Source: Streptomyces sp. NBC_00306
GTDB taxonomy: Bacteria > Actinomycetota > Actinomycetes > Streptomycetales > Streptomycetaceae
Assembly (NCBI RefSeq): GCF_036169555.1
Contig: NZ_CP108032.1
Span: 4,836,001 to 4,900,000, forward strand
Direction: 5' to 3'
Length of the DNA stretch: 64,000 nt
Part shown: positions 51,539 to 58,444 of the stretch, one piece after another
Numbering within the stretch: position 1 is the stretch's first letter
How the letters are laid out: every line of letters starts with the position of its first letter
Position numbers and translations under genes: made by a program
The notes under the pieces: model-generated
What the model was told of the DNA's origin: nothing
The model's input: the letters and a program-made list of their open reading frames with translations, nothing else
The model's database searches: none

Positions 51539-53041
51539 ATGACCAACGTCGACGGAGTGCCCGAGAAATTCGCGACACTCGGGCTGACCTACGACGATGT
51601 GCTGCTGCTGCCGGGCTCGTCGGACATGGCGCCCGACCAGATCGACACCTCCTCGTACATCTCGAAGAACGTACGGGTGAACATCCCGCTGCTGTCCGCG
51701 GCGATGGACAAGGTCACCGAGGCGCGCATGGCCATCGCGATGGCCCGCCAGGGCGGCGCCGGCGTGCTGCACCGCAATCTCTCCATCGCCGACCAGGCCA
51801 ACCAGGTCGACCTGGTCAAGCGCTCCGAGTCCGGCATGGTCACCGACCCGATCACGGTGAACCCGGACGCGACGCTCGGCGAGGCCGACCAGCTGTGCGC
51901 GAAGTTCCGCATCAGCGGTGTGCCGGTGACCGACCGCGGCGGCAAGCTGCTCGGCATCGTCACCAACCGTGACATGGCCTTCGAGTCGGACCGCAGCCGC
52001 CAGGTGCGCGAGGTCATGACCCCGATGCCGCTGGTCACGGGCAAGGTCGGGATCTCCGGCGTGGACGCCATGGAGCTGCTGCGCCGCCACAAGATCGAGA
52101 AGCTTCCGCTGGTCGACGACGCCGGTGTGCTCAAGGGCCTGATCACGGTCAAGGACTTCGTCAAGGCCGAGAAGTACCCGATGGCCGCCAAGGACAAGGA
52201 CGGCCGGCTGCTCGTCGGCGCTGCCGTCGGTGTCGCGGGCGACGCCTACGAGCGTGCCCAGGCGCTGATCGAGGCGGGCGTCGACTTCATCGTCGTCGAC
52301 ACCGCCCACGGCCACTCCCGGCTGGTCGGCGACATGGTCGCCAAGATCAAGTCGAACGCCGCGGGTGTGGATGTCATCGGCGGCAACATCGCCACGCGTG
52401 ACGGCGCCCAGGCGCTGATCGACGCCGGTGTCGACGGCATCAAGGTCGGCGTGGGCCCCGGCTCCATCTGTACGACCCGGGTCGTCGCCGGCATCGGCGT
52501 TCCCCAGGTCACGGCGATCTACGAGGCCTCGCTGGCCGCCAAGGAGGCCGGTGTCCCGGTCATCGGCGACGGTGGCCTCCAGTACTCCGGCGACATCGCG
52601 AAGGCGCTGGTCGCCGGCGCCGACACGGTCATGCTGGGCTCGCTGCTCGCGGGCTGCGAGGAGTCCCCGGGCGAGCTGCTCTTCATCAACGGCAAGCAGT
52701 TCAAGTCCTACCGCGGCATGGGCTCGCTCGGTGCGATGCAGTCCCGCGGCGAGCAGCGCTCCTTCTCCAAGGACCGCTACTTCCAGGAGGGCGTCGCCTC
52801 CGACGAGAAGCTGGTTCCCGAGGGCATCGAGGGCCAGGTGCCCTACCGGGGTCCGCTCTCCGCGGTCGTGCACCAACTGACCGGCGGTCTGCGGCAGTCG
52901 ATGTTCTACGTCGGCGGCAGGACGGTCCCGGAGCTCCAGGCGAACGGCCGGTTCGTGCGCATCACCTCGGCGGGTCTCAAGGAGAGCCACCCGCACGACA
53001 TCCAGATGACGGTCGAGGCGCCGAACTACAGCAGGAAGTAG
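51539..53041 (+). CDS. guaB: IMP dehydrogenase
   Basis: Oxidises IMP to XMP, the rate-limiting step to GMP (500 aa). The TIM barrel is interrupted by two CBS domains (about residues 100-220). The catalytic loop is GPGSICTTR with Cys311; the flap has the RGMGSLGAMQ-type motif. A ribosome binding site GGGGAAGG precedes ATG 51539. A perfect hairpin terminator follows and then guaB3. Confidence 0.98.
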   Translation: MTNVDGVPEKFATLGLTYDDVLLLPGSSDMAPDQIDTSSYISKNVRVNIPLLSAAMDKVTEARMAIAMARQGGAGVLHRNLSIADQANQVDLVKRSESGMVTDPITVNPDATLGEADQLCAKFRISGVPVTDRGGKLLGIVTNRDMAFESDRSRQVREVMTPMPLVTGKVGISGVDAMELLRRHKIEKLPLVDDAGVLKGLITVKDFVKAEKYPMAAKDKDGRLLVGAAVGVAGDAYERAQALIEAGVDFIVVDTAHGHSRLVGDMVAKIKSNAAGVDVIGGNIATRDGAQALIDAGVDGIKVGVGPGSICTTRVVAGIGVPQVTAIYEASLAAKEAGVPVIGDGGLQYSGDIAKALVAGADTVMLGSLLAGCEESPGELLFINGKQFKSYRGMGSLGAMQSRGEQRSFSKDRYFQEGVASDEKLVPEGIEGQVPYRGPLSAVVHQLTGGLRQSMFYVGGRTVPELQANGRFVRITSAGLKESHPHDIQMTVEAPNYSRK

Positions 53042-53050
53042 TCCCCACGT

Positions 53051-53092
53051 CGTGAGGGGCGGTCCCGGAGATTGCCGGGACCGCCCCTCACG
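53051..53092 (+). terminator. terminator after guaB
   Basis: An 18-bp perfect inverted repeat (53051-53068 against 53075-53092) with a 6-nt loop, 10 nt after the guaB stop. It lies 52 nt before guaB3, so guaB3 may need read-through or its own promoter. Confidence 0.85.
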
Positions 53093-53143
53093 TATGTGTC
53101 GGGGATACTGGTAGGCGCAGACGTAGAGGGAAAGGCCACACAC

Positions 53144-54268
53144 GTGACTGAGATCGAGATCGGGCGCGGCAAGCGCGGCCGCCGGGCGTACGCGTTCGAT
53201 GACATCGCCGTCGTACCGAGCCGGCGCACGCGGGACCCGAAGGAGGTCTCGATCGCCTGGCAGATCGACGCCTACCGCTTCGAGCTGCCCTTCCTGGCCG
53301 CTCCCATGGACTCCGTGGTCTCCCCGCAGACCGCGATCCGCATCGGTGAGATGGGCGGCCTCGGTGTCCTGAACCTCGAGGGCCTGTGGACCCGGTACGA
53401 GGACCCGCAGCCGCTGCTCGACGAGATCGCCGAGCTGCCGACCGACGCCGCGACCAACCGTCTGCAGGAGATCTACGCCGCGCCGATCAAGGAAGAACTG
53501 ATCGGGCAGCGCATCAAGGAGGTCCGCGACTCGGGCGTCGTGACGGCCGCCGCGCTCTCGCCGCAGCGCACCGCGCAGTTCTCCAAGGCCGTGGTGGACG
53601 CGGGTGTCGACATCTTCGTCATCCGCGGTACGACGGTCTCCGCCGAGCACGTCTCCGGTGCCGCCGAGCCGCTGAACCTGAAGCAGTTCATCTACGAGCT
53701 GGACGTCCCGGTCATCGTCGGCGGCTGCGCCACCTACACGGCGGCGCTGCACCTGATGCGTACGGGCGCGGCCGGTGTCCTGGTCGGCTTCGGCGGCGGC
53801 GCCGCGCACACCACGCGCAACGTGCTCGGCATCCAGGTCCCGATGGCCACCGCGGTGGCCGACGTGGCCGCGGCCCGTCGTGACTACATGGACGAGTCCG
53901 GCGGCCGCTACGTCCACGTCATCGCCGACGGCGGTGTGGGCTGGTCCGGAGACCTGCCGAAGGCGATCGCGTGCGGCGCGGACGCGGTGATGATCGGTTC
54001 GCCGCTCGCCCGCGCGACGGACGCGCCCGGCCGTGGTCACCACTGGGGCATGGAGGCGGTCCACGAGGACGTCCCGCGCGGCAAGCTGGTGGACCTGGGC
54101 ATCGTCGGGACGACGGAGGAGGTCCTGACCGGCCCCTCGCACATCCCGGACGGTTCCATGAACTTCTTCGGTGCGCTGCGCCGCGCGATGGCGACGACGG
54201 GCTACAGCGAGCTCAAGGAGTTCCAGCGCGTCGAGGTCACGGTGGCGGACTCCCAGCACAAGCGCTGA
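53144..54268 (+). CDS. guaB3: GuaB3-family IMP dehydrogenase-related protein
   Basis: 374 aa, a single TIM barrel without the CBS insert. The IMPDH/GMPR features PFLAAPMDSVVSP and IADGGVGWSGDLPKAIACGADAVMIGSPLA are present. At the catalytic loop the usual Cys-Thr-Thr-Arg reads His-Thr-Thr-Arg (His222 in FGGGAAHTTR), so classical IMPDH chemistry is questionable. The start is GTG 53144 (VTEIEIGRGKRGRRAYAFDDIA). guaB-guaB3 is a conserved actinobacterial pair. Confidence 0.93.
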   Translation: MTEIEIGRGKRGRRAYAFDDIAVVPSRRTRDPKEVSIAWQIDAYRFELPFLAAPMDSVVSPQTAIRIGEMGGLGVLNLEGLWTRYEDPQPLLDEIAELPTDAATNRLQEIYAAPIKEELIGQRIKEVRDSGVVTAAALSPQRTAQFSKAVVDAGVDIFVIRGTTVSAEHVSGAAEPLNLKQFIYELDVPVIVGGCATYTAALHLMRTGAAGVLVGFGGGAAHTTRNVLGIQVPMATAVADVAAARRDYMDESGGRYVHVIADGGVGWSGDLPKAIACGADAVMIGSPLARATDAPGRGHHWGMEAVHEDVPRGKLVDLGIVGTTEEVLTGPSHIPDGSMNFFGALRRAMATTGYSELKEFQRVEVTVADSQHKR

Positions 54269-54308
54269 GGCCGGCTCGCACCGGACCGGTGCGGACGGTA
54301 CGTACGGC

Positions 54309-54340
54309 AAGGGGCCCGCACCGGGTGGTGCGGGCCCCTT
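54309..54340 (+). terminator. bidirectional terminator between guaB3 and the convergent gene
   Basis: The perfect 14-bp repeat AAGGGGCCCGCACC (54309-54322) with its complement (54327-54340) has a 4-nt loop, and it carries A-A/T-T ends on both strands. It sits between two convergent genes. Confidence 0.85.
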
Positions 54341-54385
54341 CCGCGTGCGCGGATCAGCTCCGGCGGGAGCCGAGGCGGGCGGAGG

Positions 54386-54874
54386 TCACTCCGCGGACTT
54401 CTTCGCGCCCGAGAAGGCCGCGAATCCGGCCAGACCGAAGAAGAGGAAGGTCATGGCGTCCTTGCTCTCGTTCCAGAGGTCCATGACCTGGGAGAAGTTG
54501 TCGAACAGGACCTCGGTCACCGACGCGCCCGTCAGGTCCGCCATGATCACCGCGATGGCGAGCAGCTGACCCAGGTACACGGCCACCAGCGAGCAGACGA
54601 CGCTGACGACGGGGAGCAGGGGATTGCGCCCGCCCACCTTGCCCGCGGCGAAGCCGGTGATGAAGCCGACGCCGATCGCGGCCCAGCCGATCTCCCGCTC
54701 GATGGCTCCGGCGATGCCGCCGTAGATCCCGCCCGCGACGAGGGCGACGACGACCGCGGTCACCAGACCGAGGGCGACGTTGTCACGGACGGGGGCCGGC
54801 GGCGGGGCCGGCGCGAAGGGAACGCCCTGGTCGGCGAAGGGATTGCCGGACGGCGGCGGAACAGGCTGGCTCAT
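54386..54874 (-). CDS. small integral membrane protein of unknown function
   Basis: 162 aa. A Pro-rich cytosolic N-terminus (MSQPVPPPSGNPFADQG) precedes about four hydrophobic segments (VTAVVVALVAGGIYGGIAG, AAIGVGFITGFAAG, VVSVVCSLVAVYLGQLLAIAVI, FLFFGLAGFAAFSG), with a loop containing DLWNESKDAM. It resembles actinobacterial membrane proteins with a Pro-rich N-terminal tail, function unknown. ATG 54874 was chosen over 54889 on the GGGGGGA site. It is convergent with guaB3. Confidence 0.75.
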   Translation of the reverse strand: MSQPVPPPSGNPFADQGVPFAPAPPPAPVRDNVALGLVTAVVVALVAGGIYGGIAGAIEREIGWAAIGVGFITGFAAGKVGGRNPLLPVVSVVCSLVAVYLGQLLAIAVIMADLTGASVTEVLFDNFSQVMDLWNESKDAMTFLFFGLAGFAAFSGAKKSAE

Positions 54875-54996
54875 ATGGGTCCCCCCCAAGGGATGCAGAT
54901 CGTCGCACGAGCGTGCGACAAGATCCGGACAGTAGCAGCCCGCTCCGACAGCCGCGGACGGGTTATCTCCTCAGAGCCGGTGGGCTGCTCATCTCC

Positions 54997-56238
54997 TCAG
55001 AGCCGGTGGGCCGCGCCCGCCGGCGTGGCGCCCCGGGTGTCGAGCAGGAGCTGCGCCTTCACGGCGAGGCCCTGGAGGTCGTAGGTGCGGTGGTGCTGGA
55101 GCAGCACGGTCAGGTCCGCGTTGGCGGCCGCCTCGTAGAGCGAGTCCGCACGGGGGACCGGCTGGGCGTGGACGCGCCAGTCGGAGATGTAGGGGTCGTG
55201 GTAGCTGACGGAGGCCCCCAGATCCATCAGCCGGCGGGCGATCTCGGTGGACGGGGAGCTCTCCAGATCGGCCAGATCGGGCTTGTAGGTGATGCCGAGG
55301 AGCAGGACGCGCGCACCGCGGGCCGATTTGCCGTGCTCGTTCAGCAGGGTGGCGCAGCGCTGGATCACGTACTGCGGCATCCGGGTGTTGATCTCCTGGG
55401 CGAGGCCGACCATCCGCAGGGGATGGCCGGGGGTGCGGCCGCTCAGCGGGAGACAGCTGGGGTCCAGGGGGACACCGTGGCCGCCGACGCCGGGGCCGGG
55501 ACGGAAGGCCTGGAAACCGAAGGGCTTCGTCTCGGCGCAGCGGATGACGTCCCAGAGGTCGACCCCGAGGTCGTGGCAGAGGACCGCCATCTCGTTGACG
55601 AGGGCGATGTTGACGTGCCGGAAGTTGGTCTCCAGCACCTTCACGGTTTCCGCCTCGCGGGTGCCGCGGGCCCTGACCACCTTGTCGGTGAGACGGCCGT
55701 AGAAGGCGGCGGCCGACTCGGTGCAGGCGGGGGTGAGGCCGCCGATGACCTTGGGGGTGTTGGCGTATCCGTGGGTGCGGTTGCCCGGGTCGACGCGGCC
55801 GGGGGAGTAGGCAAGGTGGAAGTCGCGGCCGGCGCGCAGTCCGGAGCCCTCTTCGAGGAGGGGGCGCAGGAAGGTCTCGGTCGTACCGGGCTGGACGGAC
55901 GATTCCAGCACCACGGTGGTGTGCGGGCGCATGCGTGTCGCCAGGGTGCGGGCGGCCTCGCCGAGCGCGGTGAGGTCCAGGCTGCCGTCCGGACCGAGCG
56001 GCGTGGGCACACAGAGAACGGCGGTGCGTACGCGGCCGAGCTCGGCCGGGTCCGTCACCGTCCTGAACCCGGCGGAGAGCATCCGGCGGACGTCGGCGGG
56101 GGAGCAGCCTCCTGCCGGTTCGATGAGATGCCGCGGGTCGGTGTCGTAGCCGATCGTCTCGATGCCGGCACCGACGGCGGCCTGGGCGAGGGGCAGGCCG
56201 AAGTGACCGAGTCCGATGACAGCAAGATCTGCGGGCAT
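54997..56238 (-). CDS. nucleotide-sugar dehydrogenase family protein lacking the usual catalytic Cys
   Basis: 413 aa, UDP-glucose/UDP-ManNAc dehydrogenase family (WecC-like). The Rossmann motif is IGLGHFGLPLAQAAV, with the conserved ESSVQPGTT, YSPGRVDPGN, ETNFRHVNIALVNEM and TYKPDLADLESSP stretches. The catalytic loop reads GPGVGGHGVPLDPSC: the position that is Cys in active enzymes is Gly255, and a Cys occurs 7 residues later (Cys262). Activity is therefore uncertain. It stands alone, divergent from glpD, with no glycosyltransferase genes nearby. Confidence 0.85.
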   Translation of the reverse strand: MPADLAVIGLGHFGLPLAQAAVGAGIETIGYDTDPRHLIEPAGGCSPADVRRMLSAGFRTVTDPAELGRVRTAVLCVPTPLGPDGSLDLTALGEAARTLATRMRPHTTVVLESSVQPGTTETFLRPLLEEGSGLRAGRDFHLAYSPGRVDPGNRTHGYANTPKVIGGLTPACTESAAAFYGRLTDKVVRARGTREAETVKVLETNFRHVNIALVNEMAVLCHDLGVDLWDVIRCAETKPFGFQAFRPGPGVGGHGVPLDPSCLPLSGRTPGHPLRMVGLAQEINTRMPQYVIQRCATLLNEHGKSARGARVLLLGITYKPDLADLESSPSTEIARRLMDLGASVSYHDPYISDWRVHAQPVPRADSLYEAAANADLTVLLQHHRTYDLQGLAVKAQLLLDTRGATPAGAAHRL

Positions 56239-56468
56239 GGCGTTGGCCGTCCTTCCCTTTAACCGGAGGGGAGCGGGGGCGCAAGCCCTGTGGGCAGAAC
56301 GGGCGGGCGCAATGTCAGACTAGGCGTAAATATGACCGTTATGCGGTATTGCGCGCTCGTGGCTGCCCGAGTGTTATCCACAGTCGGTGGCTGAAGTCGG
56401 CGACTGCGGACAGAATCGACGGTGTGGACCCGACCGCAGGGGGACACGGGGGCGACGGGAGGCACGCA
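56239..56468. promoter_or_regulatory. divergent region between the sugar dehydrogenase and glpD
   Basis: A 230-bp region, AT-rich at 56310-56350 with GTAAATATGAC at 56326-56336. A perfect TTATCCACA nonamer (DnaA-box sequence) lies at 56374-56382. The glpD ribosome binding site GGGAGG is at 56457-56462. No GylR-like operator was identified. Confidence 0.5.
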
Positions 56469-58175
56469 GTGAGGACAGCGACACTGGGACCCGAGGAGCG
56501 CACTCTGGCACTCGCCGGCATGGCCGAGCGGGAGCTGGACGTACTGGTGGTGGGTGGTGGCGTCGTGGGCGCCGGCACCGCGCTGGACGCCGTGACGAGA
56601 GGACTGTCCACCGGTCTGGTGGAGGCGCGCGACTGGGCGTCGGGCACGTCGAGCCGGTCCAGCAAGCTCATCCACGGCGGACTGCGCTATCTGGAGATGC
56701 TGGACTTCGCGCTCGTCCGTGAGGCGCTGAAGGAACGCGGTCTGCTGCTGGAGCGTCTGGCGCCGCACCTGGTGAAGCCGGTGCCCTTTCTGTACCCCCT
56801 CCAGCACAAGGGCTGGGAGCGGATGTACGCCGGATCGGGCGTCGCGCTGTACGACGCCATGTCGGTCTCGTCGGGACACGGGCGAGGGCTCCCCACACAC
56901 CGCCATCTGACCCGGCGGCACGCCCTTCAGGTCGCACCCTGCCTGAAGAAGAACGCCCTCATCGGGGCCATCCAGTACTACGACGCGCAGATGGACGACG
57001 CCCGTTATGTGATGACCCTCGTCCGCACGGCCGCGCGGTACGGCGCTCATGTCGCCAGCCGCGCCAGGGTCATCGGGTTTCTCCGTGAGGGCGAGCGTGT
57101 CGTCGGAGCGCGGGTGGAGGACGTCGAGGGCGGCGGGGAGTACGAGATCCGCGCCAAGCAGATCGTGAATGCGACCGGTGTGTGGACGGACGACACCCAG
57201 GCGATGATCGGCGAGCGCGGCATGTTCCATGTGCGCGCCTCCAAGGGCATCCATCTCGTCGTGCCCAAGGACCGGATCCACTCCACGACCGGTCTGATCC
57301 TGCAGACCGAGAAGTCGGTGCTGTTCGTCATTCCCTGGGGCCGGCACTGGATCGTCGGAACCACGGACACCGAATGGGACCTCGACAAGGCACACCCCGC
57401 CGCGTCCAGCGCGGACATCGACTATCTGCTGGAGCACGTGAACTCGGTGCTGGCGGTCCCGCTCACCCGGGACGACGTCGAGGGGGTGTACGCGGGGCTC
57501 CGCCCGCTGCTCGCCGGTGAGTCCGACGCGACGAGCAAGCTCTCCCGCGAGCACACGGTTGCGCACCCGGTTCCCGGCCTGGTCGTCGTCGCGGGCGGGA
57601 AGTACACGACGTACCGCGTCATGGCGAAGGACGCGGTGGACGAGGCGGTGCACGGTCTGGACCAGCGGGTCGCCGCATGTGTCACGGAGAACGTTCCGCT
57701 GGTCGGAGCCGAGGGCTACACAGCGCTGTGGAACGCCCGCGCGAGGATGGCGGCGCGTACGGGCCTGCATGTGGTGCGGGTGGAGCATCTCCTCAACCGG
57801 TACGGCACGTTGACCGAGGAAGTGCTCGCGCTCATCACCGACGACCCGACGCTCGGCGCGCCGCTCGCCGCCGCGGACGACTATCTGCGGGCCGAGATCG
57901 TGTACGCGGCTTCGCACGAAGGCGCACGCCATCTGGACGATGTGCTGACCCGGCGCACCCGGATCTCCATAGAGACCTTCGACCGGGGTACGCGTAGTGC
58001 ACGTGAGTGTGCCGAGTTGATGGCACCCGTGCTGGGCTGGGACAAGGAACAGATCGAGAAGGAGGTCGAGCACTACGAGAAGCGGGTGGAGGCGGAGCGT
58101 GAGTCGCAGCGGCAGCCGGACGATCTGACGGCGGACGCCGCGCGGTTGGGGGCGCCCGACATCGTGCCCCTCTGA
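56469..58175 (+). CDS. glpD: glycerol-3-phosphate dehydrogenase, FAD-dependent
   Basis: Oxidises glycerol-3-phosphate to DHAP at the membrane, feeding the quinone pool (568 aa). The FAD dinucleotide motif is LVVGGGVVGAGTALDAVTRGL, followed by the SSRSSKLIHGGLRYLE loop, the GTTDTEWD region, the GLRPLL motif and a C-terminal helical cap domain. GTG 56469 has GGGAGG 6 nt upstream; an earlier in-frame start at 56349 is rejected. It stands alone, so glycerol kinase and facilitator must be elsewhere. Confidence 0.96.
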   Translation: MRTATLGPEERTLALAGMAERELDVLVVGGGVVGAGTALDAVTRGLSTGLVEARDWASGTSSRSSKLIHGGLRYLEMLDFALVREALKERGLLLERLAPHLVKPVPFLYPLQHKGWERMYAGSGVALYDAMSVSSGHGRGLPTHRHLTRRHALQVAPCLKKNALIGAIQYYDAQMDDARYVMTLVRTAARYGAHVASRARVIGFLREGERVVGARVEDVEGGGEYEIRAKQIVNATGVWTDDTQAMIGERGMFHVRASKGIHLVVPKDRIHSTTGLILQTEKSVLFVIPWGRHWIVGTTDTEWDLDKAHPAASSADIDYLLEHVNSVLAVPLTRDDVEGVYAGLRPLLAGESDATSKLSREHTVAHPVPGLVVVAGGKYTTYRVMAKDAVDEAVHGLDQRVAACVTENVPLVGAEGYTALWNARARMAARTGLHVVRVEHLLNRYGTLTEEVLALITDDPTLGAPLAAADDYLRAEIVYAASHEGARHLDDVLTRRTRISIETFDRGTRSARECAELMAPVLGWDKEQIEKEVEHYEKRVEAERESQRQPDDLTADAARLGAPDIVPL

Positions 58176-58444
58176 TCCTTGCGGTGGCCGGGGAGGTGCC
58201 GTCGGCGGTCGGGCAGGTCCCGCCGGCGGCCGTGCAGGGCCGCGACCAGCGCAAGGGCGGGCGCGGTCCCGAGTAGTGGCAGGGTGGGGTGGTCCCGATC
58301 TTCCGGCCCCGTCGAGACGGACGGCGGACCCGGGAGACACGCCGGTCCCGGAGTGAGGGACAATGATGGCTCTGCCAAGGCGTGTTACCGCATCGCGCGG
58401 GAGCGGCAGGCGCGGGCGAATACCAGGGATCGCAGAGGGGACGC

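Noticed and set aside
51515..54310. Very long minus-strand open frame (over 900 codons) opposite guaB and guaB3
   Set aside because: It lies antisense to two well-supported genes, has no recognisable domain, and is the expected product of GC-biased third positions.
56374..56382. Replication origin near the DnaA-box-like nonamer
   Set aside because: A single box with no cluster, no AT-rich unwinding region and no dnaA/dnaN nearby.
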